Source of the DNA: Candidatus Methanovirga basalitermitum
GTDB lineage: Archaea; Methanobacteriota; Methanobacteria; Methanobacteriales; Methanobacteriaceae
Direction: 5' to 3'
Assembly (NCBI GenBank): GCA_031284445.1
Contig: JAISZW010000124.1
Location: 1-9,420, forward strand
DNA length: 9,420 nt
Shown here: positions 1-6,328 of the stretch, piece by piece
How positions within the stretch are numbered: the stretch's first letter is position 1
Layout: each line of letters opens with the position of its first letter
Notes under the pieces: model-generated
Database searches by the model: none
Seen by the model: only the letters and a program-made list of their open reading frames with translations
Told to the model about the DNA's origin: nothing
Made by a program: the position numbers and the translations under genes

Positions 1-26
1 TTTAATAATTAATTTTTAATTTGGAT

Positions 27-113
27 GTACTTTTGGAAAAAATATGAAATCTGATGGTATATCATGTTGAATCTCTATGGGGATTCCGTTGATTTTTCAT
101 ATTTTTGAGACAC
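27..113 (+). repeat. Dispersed ~90-bp repeat, copy A
   Basis: This block aligns without gaps to 879-948 over its first 70 positions with 56 identities by hand count. Both copies begin with GTACTTTTG, share ATATCATGTT in the middle and ATTCCGTTGATTTTT towards the end, and finish with an AGACAC tail that needs a small gap to align. There is no coding potential in either copy. TTGTGGAGT occurs downstream of both copies, at 224 and 1033, suggesting the duplicated unit may be longer and partly eroded. Family and function are unknown. Confidence 0.7.
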
Positions 114-506
114 ATTGATTTTATATTAGAGGTTATGAAAACCTTATTAAATCTTGAAGACATATCATAGATATTGTTTTATTAGGTACTTAAAGTTATT
201 GATTCTAATATGGGTGTAACTTTTTGTGGAGTTTTTCTAAAATTTTCATAAAATATTTATGGCTCGATTATAAAACTTTTCAAGATATATTAATATTGAA
301 AACTACTGAATAATGTTAAAATTAGTTTTATTTGAAATATTTTGAATTTATGAATAATAAAATTTAAGATAATTAAAAATATATTTTTAAGATGGTATAA
401 TAATAAAATGTAATCATTATAAAATATAGTTAATAATCAAAGTGTCTGATTATTATGAAAAATTCAATACATGATTGATTTTATTTATTTTAAAAGACTT
501 CTACTT

Positions 507-533
507 AATGATATTCATCTATTTCAAGAGACA
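507..533 (+). repeat. 27-bp direct repeat, unit 1
   Basis: This unit matches 573-599 at 23 of 27 positions, with a start-to-start distance of 66 bp. Both contain ATCTATTT followed by AAGAGA. A weaker relative of the core (TTTATTTATTTTAAAAGA) lies at about 479-496, and another TTATTTATTTTAAGAAA occurs at 847-863. The two clear units bracket a hairpin. With only two good units and no cas genes in view, this is not called a CRISPR array. Confidence 0.55.
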
Positions 534-534
534 T

Positions 535-570
535 AATATGTAATAGATGCAATAGCATCAGCAACATATT
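535..570. other. Two-stage hairpin between the direct repeats
   Basis: The outer stem pairs AATATGT (535-541) with ACATATT (564-570). The inner stem pairs GATGC (546-550) with GCATC (555-559) around an AATA loop. The intervening internal loop is symmetric, four bases on each side. The structure lies exactly between the two 27-bp repeats, so the arrangement is repeat-hairpin-repeat. It could be a folded RNA, a protein-binding palindrome or the core of a small element; nothing in the sequence decides between these. Confidence 0.5.
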
Positions 571-572
571 TA

Positions 573-599
573 AATGATGTTTATCTATTTTAAGAGAAA
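573..599 (+). repeat. 27-bp direct repeat, unit 2
   Basis: Second unit of the pair starting at 507, with 23 of 27 identical positions. Three of the four differences are transitions, consistent with divergence of a true duplicate rather than chance A/T similarity. It lies immediately after the hairpin at 535-570 and about 30 bp before the hairpin array. Confidence 0.55.
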
Positions 600-629
600 C
601 CTTTTGATGAAACTTAACTTAATTAATTA

Positions 630-863
630 AGCGAATTTTAATTCGCTGACAAGAAAAATCGGAGATTTTTCATGGTTCGAAAATCTTGATTATTAAAAGT
701 CGAAGACTTTTAATTTAGGAGAATTTATTTTCCGATTGTTATCGAAGGTGTGGACGGAATAACTTAGGAAAACTTGTTTATTGCCAAAGGCAATTTAGAA
801 GAATTGATTCTTCGTTCCCATTTCTTAAACTTTTTTTAAAAGTTTCTTATTTATTTTAAGAAA
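630..863. repeat. Array of seven to eight adjacent short hairpins
   Basis: Perfect short inverted repeats follow one another closely: AGCGAAT/ATTCGCT at 630-647 (loop TTTA); GAAAAATC/GATTTTTC at 653-671 (loop GGA); ATTAAAAGTC/GACTTTTAAT at 692-714 (loop GAA); ATTGCC/GGCAAT at 780-794 (loop AAA); GAAGAA/TTCTTC at 798-813 (loop TTGA); AAACTTTT/AAAAGTTT at 827-845 (loop TTT); and TTTCTTA/TAAGAAA at 843-863, which overlaps the previous one. A weaker TTCCG/CGGAA pairing spans 730-759. Stems differ in sequence but share an architecture of perfect stem with a three- or four-base loop. The stretch could be a structured non-coding RNA, a cluster of REP-like palindromes, or a product of repeated templated (quasipalindrome) mutation. 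Several stems contain G and C despite the A/T-rich surroundings. Confidence 0.6.
792..816 (-). repeat. 25-bp dispersed palindromic repeat, copy 1 (inverted)
   Basis: The reverse complement of this stretch is identical at 24 of 25 positions to 2514-2538 inside the MITE-like element. The core is the palindrome GAAGAAT/ATTCTTC with a two-base centre, flanked by AAC on one side and TAAATT on the other. Sequences beyond the 25 bp do not match, so this looks like an independent small palindromic repeat shared by the hairpin array and the mobile element. Confidence 0.6.
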
Positions 864-878
864 TATTTTAAAATATTT

Positions 879-963
879 GTACTTTTGAAGAAACTATGGA
901 ATTTGATGAGATATCATGTTAAATAACTACTGAAATTCCGTTGATTTTTACATTTAAGACACC
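879..963 (+). repeat. Dispersed ~90-bp repeat, copy B
   Basis: Counterpart of the block at 27-113, about 80% identical over the first 70 aligned positions. This copy ends with TTTTACATTTAAGACACC, which is duplicated in tandem. It lies about 115 bp upstream of the mat start codon and so may sit in or near the mat promoter region, whereas copy A has no gene close downstream. Function is unknown. Confidence 0.7.
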
Positions 964-981
964 TTTTACATTTAAGACACC
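946..981 (+). repeat. Perfect 18-bp tandem duplication
   Basis: TTTTACATTTAAGACACC occurs twice back to back (946-963 and 964-981) with no mismatch. The first unit is the tail of dispersed repeat copy B, so the duplication happened within or after that copy. The absence of mismatches suggests it is recent. It lies 96 bp upstream of the mat start, close enough to change promoter spacing or duplicate a regulator site. Confidence 0.8.
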
Positions 982-1065
982 TTGTTAATAATTATCTTAT
1001 GTTATTGAATAAATCTTATTTTCCATGAAAAATTGTGGAGTAAAAAACATATTTTTAAAATTTAT

Positions 1066-1070
1066 GTGAT
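1066..1070 (+). promoter_or_regulatory. Shine-Dalgarno-like GTGAT for mat
   Basis: GTGAT, part of the archaeal AGGAGGTGAT consensus, ends six bases before the ATG at 1077. This supports that ATG and a leadered mRNA. I could not place a convincing TATA box; A/T-rich candidates lie between about 1009 and 1060. Confidence 0.45.
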
Positions 1071-1076
1071 GGTATT

Positions 1077-2291
1077 ATGAGAAATATTATTGTTGATAAA
1101 TTAAGTCAAACACCAATTGAAGAACTTGATATAGAAATCGTTGAAAGAAAAGGTATTGGACATCCAGATAGTATTAGTGATGGGATAGCTGAATCTGTAA
1201 GTAGAGCTCTTTGTAAAGAGTATATGGATAAATTAGGTGAAGGAAAAGTTCTCCATCATAACACCGACGAAGTTCAAATAACAGCTGGAGAATCAAATCC
1301 TGCATTTGGTGGTGGAGAAATAATTAAACCTATTGATTTTTTATTGACTGGAAGAGGAGTTAGAAAATTCGATGGAGAAAAATTTGCTATTGATAGAATA
1401 GCCATCAAAGCAGCAAAAAAATATTTGGATGAAACGCTTATTAATTTCAATGTTGAAACTGATGCAGTTGTAGAATGTAAGATAGGTGAAGGATCTGGAG
1501 ATTTGGTCGATGTTTTTAAAAGAAAAGGAGCAATTTCTTCTAACGACACATCGTTTGGTGTGGGCTATGCACCATTTTCAGAGACTGAAAACCTTGTACT
1601 TTCTACTGAAGAATTATTAAATTCTAAATCGTTTAAAAAAGGCAAATTCAAAGCAGTTGGAGAAGATATTAAGATTATGGGGTTAAGAGAAAAAAATAAA
1701 ATAGCATTAACCGTTGCTTGTGCTATGGTATCAAGTCATGTTTTCGATGCAGAATCATACAAAGACACTAAAGCAGATTTAAAGGAAACAATTCTTAATT
1801 TAGCAGCTAAAAAAACTGATAAGAATGTTGAAGTGTTTGTTAATACTGCAGATAAGGAGGATTCTAATAGTGCAGAAGGATATTACTTAACTGTTACTGG
1901 AACTTCTGCTGAAATGGGGGATGATGGTTCTGTTGGTAGGGGAAATCGAGCTAATGGTTTAATAACTCCAAATAGACCTATGTCTATGGAGGCTACATCT
2001 GGAAAAAACCCTATTAATCATGTGGGAAAAATATATAATATTTTATCCAATCAAATAGCTCATGATATTGTTAATGAAGTTGAAGGTGTTAAACAAACCA
2101 ATATAATGATTTTAAGCCAAATTGGTAAAGCTATTGACCAGCCAAAAGCAGCTACAACACAGTTAATTTTAGATGATGGTTATGAACTTGACAAGGTATC
2201 TAAAAAAGTTAAAGAGATAGTCGATGAATGGCTGGATAATATAACATCCATAACTGAAGGTGTTGTTAAAGGTAAGTATAGAACATTTTAA
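1077..2291 (+). CDS. mat: Archaeal S-adenosylmethionine synthetase (methionine adenosyltransferase)
   Basis: This cytosolic enzyme makes S-adenosylmethionine from L-methionine and ATP, supplying methyl groups for modification of RNA, proteins and cofactors. The 404-residue product is collinear with the archaeal AdoMet synthetase family, usually about 400 residues and highly diverged from bacterial MetK. Recognisable blocks are GIGHPDSISDGIAE (26-39), the GEGSGDLVDVF region (137-147), SFGVGYAPFSETE (159-171), the glycine-rich GDDGSVGRGNRANG stretch (281-294) continuing into TPNRPMSMEA, and GKNPINHVGK (309-318). The first ATG gives the family's normal N-terminus (RNIIVDKLS) and follows a GTGAT Shine-Dalgarno. 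The gene stands alone, with more than 1 kb of non-coding sequence before it and 725 bp after it, so it is probably monocistronic. It appears intact. Family assignment is very secure; regulation is unknown. Confidence 0.96.
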   Translation: MRNIIVDKLSQTPIEELDIEIVERKGIGHPDSISDGIAESVSRALCKEYMDKLGEGKVLHHNTDEVQITAGESNPAFGGGEIIKPIDFLLTGRGVRKFDGEKFAIDRIAIKAAKKYLDETLINFNVETDAVVECKIGEGSGDLVDVFKRKGAISSNDTSFGVGYAPFSETENLVLSTEELLNSKSFKKGKFKAVGEDIKIMGLREKNKIALTVACAMVSSHVFDAESYKDTKADLKETILNLAAKKTDKNVEVFVNTADKEDSNSAEGYYLTVTGTSAEMGDDGSVGRGNRANGLITPNRPMSMEATSGKNPINHVGKIYNILSNQIAHDIVNEVEGVKQTNIMILSQIGKAIDQPKAATTQLILDDGYELDKVSKKVKEIVDEWLDNITSITEGVVKGKYRTF

Positions 2292-2327
2292 TTCACGTTT
2301 AATATTTTAATCGTGTTTTCTATACTA

Positions 2328-2333
2328 TTTTTT
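2328..2333 (+). terminator. Possible oligo-T terminator after mat
   Basis: A run of six T follows the mat stop by 36 bp within the T-rich context TTTTCTATACTATTTTTTCTG. Archaeal RNA polymerase can terminate at T-rich tracts without a hairpin, so this is a plausible 3' end for mat. In such A/T-rich DNA the signal is weak. Confidence 0.35.
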
Positions 2334-2351
2334 CTGTTTAATTATTTAAAA

Positions 2352-2724
2352 GATGCTGTTGCACAATTCAAATATTCAAATTTTGATTAAAACAGATATT
2401 TAATTTATATAACAATTAAAAACTATTTATAAATAAAAATAAACCATTATAATAATTTAAATTAAAAATAAATGAATTTACATTATCATCAGAATGAATA
2501 AGTAGTTTAAATCAACGAAGAATAAATTCTTCTAAATTAAAAATAAATTTTCAATAAGAAAAATTTTTAAATTGATTAATTTGTCTTATTTTTATTTAAA
2601 TTATTTTATTAATCTTATAAACAAGTATAATTTTTAAATTAAATAATCTATAATCTTTTATTCATTGTAATATTAGATTTAAACGAGAATTAATTTTTGA
2701 TTAAAATAATTGTGCAACAGCCTC
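2352..2724. mobile_element. MITE-like 373-bp element with terminal inverted repeats
   Basis: The left end (2352-2368, starting GATGCTGTTGCACAATT) and the reverse complement of the right end (2708-2724, GAGGCTGTTGCACAATT) match at 16 of 17 positions. TAAAA lies directly outside both ends (2347-2351 and 2725-2729), a likely 5-bp target duplication. The interior has no open reading frame and is almost pure A/T, with weak further inverted similarity (ATAATTTAAAT-type blocks about 97-120 bp in from each end) and the 25-bp palindrome at 2514-2538. This is the structure of a non-autonomous miniature element mobilised in trans by a transposase elsewhere in the genome. The parent insertion sequence cannot be named from sequence alone. 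It sits between mat and ileS without disrupting either. Confidence 0.75.
2514..2538 (+). repeat. 25-bp dispersed palindromic repeat, copy 2
   Basis: Near-identical (24 of 25) to the reverse complement of 792-816. The GAAGAAT-AA-ATTCTTC palindrome lies near the middle of the MITE-like element, so the small repeat may travel with that element or be an older insertion into it. Confidence 0.6.
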
Positions 2725-2900
2725 TAAAAGAAAGTTCATTTTAAAGGATTTCATAAATTTACTATATTTTTTCTATTTTTTTATTTAAACTTTTTTATAT
2801 AGTGTAGCACCAAATTTTTAGCATTAAAACTATCAGATCATATAATAAATAAATTAGGAAGCTTAGTGCCAAAATTAAAAAGTTTTTTACTATAATCAAA

Positions 2901-2922
2901 TTTCTGAGAGAAAATTCAGAAA
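2901..2922 (+). promoter_or_regulatory. Hairpin or operator-like palindrome upstream of the ileS promoter
   Basis: TTTCTGA (2901-2907) pairs with TCAGAAA (2916-2922) around an eight-base loop. It lies about 22 bp upstream of the proposed TATA box and 95 bp before the ileS start. If that box is used, the palindrome is in DNA upstream of the transcript and would more likely be a protein-binding site than an RNA structure. A start further upstream would place it in the leader. Confidence 0.35.
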
Positions 2923-2939
2923 AGTTCTTGATCCGTTTT

Positions 2940-2953
2940 AAAGTTTTATATTT
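2940..2953 (+). promoter_or_regulatory. Putative archaeal promoter of ileS (BRE + TATA box)
   Basis: The A/G-rich AAAG followed by TTTATATTT (2945-2953) resembles a BRE plus archaeal TATA box. Initiation about 25 bp downstream (near 2972-2978) would give a leader of roughly 40 bases containing the Shine-Dalgarno. Called by pattern and spacing only. Confidence 0.5.
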
Positions 2954-3005
2954 AAAATTCATATGCTACTTTTATTTGATAAGATAATTATTAACGGTAT
3001 TTATT

Positions 3006-3010
3006 AGGAG
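3006..3010 (+). promoter_or_regulatory. Shine-Dalgarno of ileS
   Basis: AGGAG lies six bases before the ATG at 3017, a strong archaeal ribosome binding site that fixes the start codon. Confidence 0.7.
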
Positions 3011-3016
3011 ATTTCA

Positions 3017-6000
3017 ATGGCAATAAAAAAGGTTGGAAAGTCATATAATCATGTTGAGATTGAGAAAAGTATGCAGTTGTTCTGGCAAAAATTAGATATT
3101 TACTCTAAAGTGAAGACTTTAAGGGAAAATGGTCCAATATATTCTTTTTTAGATGGTCCTCCTTATTGTAGTGGTGTGATTCATTTGGGAACAGCTTGGA
3201 ATAAGATTATAAAAGATTCTCATATTCGTTACAAGACTATGAATGGATTTAATATTCGTAGACAGCCTGGTTGGGATGCTCATGGTTTACCTATTGAACT
3301 TAAAGTTGAACAGCTGTTAAATATTAAAAATAAGCACGAAATTGAAAAAAAGTATGGTATTGCCAATTTTGTAAGTAAATGTAAGGATTTTGCTCTTAAA
3401 AATAGAGATATGATGAGAGAACAATTTGAAAATCTTGGTGTTTGGCTAGATTGGGATGAATCGTATATTACAATAGATCCAAAGTATATTGAATCTACTT
3501 GGTGGACACTTAAAAAAGCTAATGAAAAAAACTTGCTTATAAGAGACTTTAGAGTTATTAGCATTTGTCCAAGGTGTGAAACCGCTCTTGCTGCTGCTGA
3601 AATTGATTATGAAATAGAAGAGGATCCGTCTATTTTTGTTAAATTTCCACTTGAGGAGAATTATTTAAAGGATAGTGAACTCGATGAATACTTTTTGGTT
3701 TGGACAACAACGCCTTGGACTCTTATTGCTAATTTAGCTATTAGTTATAATCCTAAATTTATTTATGTTTTTGTGGAGTATGAAGATGAAGTTTTGGTTT
3801 TAGCTGAAAGTTTAGTCGATAAAATATTTGAAGGTAAGGAATATGAAATTTTAAAAACTGTTGAGGGCAAAGAACTTCATGGATTAAGTTATATTCCTCC
3901 ACTTTTAGAAGAGGTTCCTAAACAATTAGAGTTGAAAAATATTAAGGATTCTAATAGAGAAAATGTTAATTACTATAAAACTTTACCTGGAGATCATGTT
4001 GAATTAACTGAGGGTACTGGTTTGGTTCATACTGCGCCAGGTCACGGTCTGGATGATTTCGAATTAGGTAAAAAATATGGTCTACCAATTCTCTCTCCTA
4101 TTACAATTTCAGGGGTTTTTACTGAAGATGGTGGTAAATATAGTGGTAAATATGCAAAGGATGCTGATGAGGAAATAATTGAGGATTTAATTTCAAAGAA
4201 TATTTTATTTAAAAAAGGGAAAATTAAACATAGATATGGGCATTGTTGGAGATGCAATTCCCCTATTCTTTATTCAGCTACTGAACAATGGTTTTTGAAA
4301 GTGACCGATATAAAAGATAAGATGTTATCTGAACTTGATAATGTAAGTTGGATTCCTTCATGGGCTGGTGAAAGTAGATTTAAAGATTGGGTTGATAATG
4401 CAAGAGATTGGACTATTTCACGCCAAAGATATTGGGGTATTCCAATACCAGTATGGATCTGTCAAAGCTGTGGAGAAATTAAAGTTATTGGTTCTTTAGA
4501 TGAATTAAAAGAAAATTCGATAAACAAAATAACAATCGATGATTATGATATTCTTCACAGACCTCATGTTGATGAAGTTATATTTAAATGTGGTGAATCT
4601 GGTTGTGATGGGTTAATGAAGAGAGTTCCTGATGTTCTTGATGTTTGGATTGATTCTGGTGTAGCTGGATGGGCATCATTACACTATCCTTTAGAAAAAG
4701 AAGGTTTTGAAAAATGGTATCCATATGATTTTATTACTGAGGGTCATGATCAAACAAGAGGCTGGTTTTATTCACAACTCGGAGCTGGGATTATTGCAAT
4801 GGATAAGGTTCCATATAAAAAGGTTTTAATGCATGGTTTTGTTTTAGATGAAGATGGAAAGAAGATGAGTAAATCTTTAGGTAATGTTGTAAGTCCAGAA
4901 GAAGTTGTAGAAAAATATGGAGTTGATGTTCTAAGGTTCTATCTTTTATGGGCATCTAAACCATGGGATGATTTGAAATTTGTATGGGATGAATTGAATA
5001 ATATAAATAAGATGTTCAATGTACTGTGGAACATTTACTTGTTTTCAACAACTTACATGTCTTTAGATAATTTTAATCCTAATGAAACTAATCTTAAATT
5101 CAGAGATGAAGATAAATGGATTGTATCTAAGGTGAATTCATTATCGAAAAAGGTAAGTGACGATATGGAACGATTATTCTTCCACAAAGCAACAAGAAGA
5201 ATCAATGAATTCATATTGGATGATTTAAGCAGATGGTATGTAAGATTAATTAGGGGAAGAACATGGATTGAAAAAGATGATCCTGATAAATTAGGGGCAT
5301 ATTATAGTTTATATATGGCTTTAAATTTGTTAATAAAAATAATTACACCAATTACACCATATATAGCTGAAGAAATATATCAAAACTTAATTGTAGGTGT
5401 TAAAAATAGCTACAAAGAAAGTATTCATATGGAAAGTTGGAAATATTCTAATGAAGACATTGACACTATTTTAGAAGAAAATATGGATACTGTAAGGAAT
5501 ATTATTGAAGCTACTGCAAGAGGGCGAGACATTGCAAAATATAAATTAAGATGGCCAGTAAAAGAAATCACAGTTATTTCTCAAGATGAAAAAGTAATAA
5601 ATGCTACAAATAGCCTTCAAGATATAATTAAAGATCAATCTAACACTAAAAAAGTCATCTGTCTGTCAAAATTCCCAAACCTTAAATATATCTCTAAACC
5701 TAATTTAAAAACATTGGGTCCAAGACTTAGACAAGATATAAAGATAGTTAATGAATTCTTAGAAAATGTTGATTCATCTAAACTTAAACAAGAGTTAGAT
5801 GATGCCAGTAAAATTGTTATTGGTGATGATAAAAATATAGAATTATCTGAAGAAGATATTTTGTTTGAAATTGTGGTTCCTGATAATATTGTGGGTATGG
5901 AATTTGAAGGAGGAACAGTATTTATAAATACTGAAATTACAGATGAAATACTATCAGAGGCAATGGCTCGTGAAATTATAAGACGTATTCAAGATATGCG

Positions 6001-6220
6001 TAAAGATATGGATTTAGATATTGAAGAAAATATTTCAGTTTATATAGAATCTTCAGATGAAATTAAACACCTGATCACAGGTCAAATACCTCTTATTTCT
6101 AATGAAATAAGAGGAAATATTGAGTTTAAAGAGATTACTGAAGAATTAGAATCAGATGAAACATATGAAAAAGATTGGAAGATTGAAGATGAGAAGCTTA
6201 GAATCATGATTTCTATATAA
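3017..6220 (+). CDS. ileS: Isoleucyl-tRNA synthetase
   Basis: This cytosolic class I aminoacyl-tRNA synthetase charges tRNA-Ile with isoleucine. The product has 1067 residues, within the range of full-length archaeal enzymes. In order: the HIGH-type signature PPYCSGVIHLGT (48-59, HIGH read as HLGT), GWDAHGLPIE (85-94), the CP1 editing domain with WTTTPWTL (229-236) and GTGLVHTAPGHGLDDFELG (333-351) for hydrolysing mischarged Val-tRNA, cysteine pairs CPRC (184-187) and CWRC (410-413) probably forming a split zinc site, further pairs CQSC (482-485) and CGESGC (525-530), the KMSKS loop (616-620), and a helical anticodon-binding region followed by a roughly 200-residue C-terminal extension. The GHGLDD editing motif and tRNA-like cysteine arrangement separate it from ValRS and LeuRS. 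It has its own promoter-like box and a strong Shine-Dalgarno. No truncation or frameshift is seen. Confidence 0.97.
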   Translation: MAIKKVGKSYNHVEIEKSMQLFWQKLDIYSKVKTLRENGPIYSFLDGPPYCSGVIHLGTAWNKIIKDSHIRYKTMNGFNIRRQPGWDAHGLPIELKVEQLLNIKNKHEIEKKYGIANFVSKCKDFALKNRDMMREQFENLGVWLDWDESYITIDPKYIESTWWTLKKANEKNLLIRDFRVISICPRCETALAAAEIDYEIEEDPSIFVKFPLEENYLKDSELDEYFLVWTTTPWTLIANLAISYNPKFIYVFVEYEDEVLVLAESLVDKIFEGKEYEILKTVEGKELHGLSYIPPLLEEVPKQLELKNIKDSNRENVNYYKTLPGDHVELTEGTGLVHTAPGHGLDDFELGKKYGLPILSPITISGVFTEDGGKYSGKYAKDADEEIIEDLISKNILFKKGKIKHRYGHCWRCNSPILYSATEQWFLKVTDIKDKMLSELDNVSWIPSWAGESRFKDWVDNARDWTISRQRYWGIPIPVWICQSCGEIKVIGSLDELKENSINKITIDDYDILHRPHVDEVIFKCGESGCDGLMKRVPDVLDVWIDSGVAGWASLHYPLEKEGFEKWYPYDFITEGHDQTRGWFYSQLGAGIIAMDKVPYKKVLMHGFVLDEDGKKMSKSLGNVVSPEEVVEKYGVDVLRFYLLWASKPWDDLKFVWDELNNINKMFNVLWNIYLFSTTYMSLDNFNPNETNLKFRDEDKWIVSKVNSLSKKVSDDMERLFFHKATRRINEFILDDLSRWYVRLIRGRTWIEKDDPDKLGAYYSLYMALNLLIKIITPITPYIAEEIYQNLIVGVKNSYKESIHMESWKYSNEDIDTILEENMDTVRNIIEATARGRDIAKYKLRWPVKEITVISQDEKVINATNSLQDIIKDQSNTKKVICLSKFPNLKYISKPNLKTLGPRLRQDIKIVNEFLENVDSSKLKQELDDASKIVIGDDKNIELSEEDILFEIVVPDNIVGMEFEGGTVFINTEITDEILSEAMAREIIRRIQDMRKDMDLDIEENISVYIESSDEIKHLITGQIPLISNEIRGNIEFKEITEELESDETYEKDWKIEDEKLRIMISI

Positions 6221-6258
6221 TAATCATGTTTTGGAAATTTGAAAGTATAATGATTGGT

Positions 6259-6272
6259 AAAAGTATAAATAT
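6259..6272 (+). promoter_or_regulatory. Putative promoter of the aminotransferase-mop operon
   Basis: AAAAGTATAAATAT resembles a BRE followed by an archaeal TATA box. Initiation about 25 bp downstream (around 6290-6297) gives a leader of 30-60 bases, depending on which aminotransferase start is used. It lies 39 bp after the ileS stop, suggesting transcription independent of ileS. Confidence 0.5.
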
Positions 6273-6328
6273 CAGGAAAAAGAAAATATTATCGCTAAAT
6301 TAATAATATGAGATTTTAGAGCATATAT

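Larger units (their letters stand above)
1..1076. other. Long gene-free, repeat-rich region upstream of mat
   Basis: No open reading frame of useful length was found on either strand; every candidate start I followed runs into a stop within a few codons. Base composition is extremely rich in A and T. The region is not featureless: it carries two copies of a dispersed repeat near its two ends, a pair of direct repeats around a hairpin, a dense run of short hairpins from 630 to 863, and a small tandem duplication just before the mat leader. Positions 119-475 show only A/T-rich sequence with no structure I can support, apart from a 9-bp TTGTGGAGT at 224-232 that recurs at 1033-1041. Confidence 0.7.
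2725..3016. other. Intergenic region between the MITE and ileS
   Basis: There is no coding potential. Several T runs lie at 2767-2796, enclosed by ACTATAT (2761-2767) and ATATAGT (2797-2803), which could pair around a long loop or serve as a further T-rich stop for transcription. A compact hairpin, a TATA-like box and a Shine-Dalgarno for ileS follow and are listed separately. Confidence 0.5.

Noticed and set aside
507..599. Possible CRISPR array (about 27-bp repeats, about 39-bp spacer)
   Set aside because: Only two clear units with four mismatches between them, the 'spacer' is itself a hairpin, and there are no cas genes in the window.
735..758. Translation IVIEGVDG resembling the start of thymidylate kinase
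   Set aside because: Only eight residues match, the required GKS/T of the P-loop does not follow and a stop codon comes four codons later; too short to call a gene remnant.
879..1076. A SAM-responsive riboswitch in the mat leader
   Set aside because: I see no pairing pattern matching a known SAM riboswitch; the visible features are a dispersed repeat and an 18-bp tandem duplication.
1274..1549. Minus-strand open frames inside mat and ileS (for example 1274-1549, 3280-3564, 4042-4257) and at 6272-6481 and 7937-8134
   Set aside because: Each is antisense to a clear gene, lacks a ribosome binding site and reads as Ser/Ile/Phe-rich noise.
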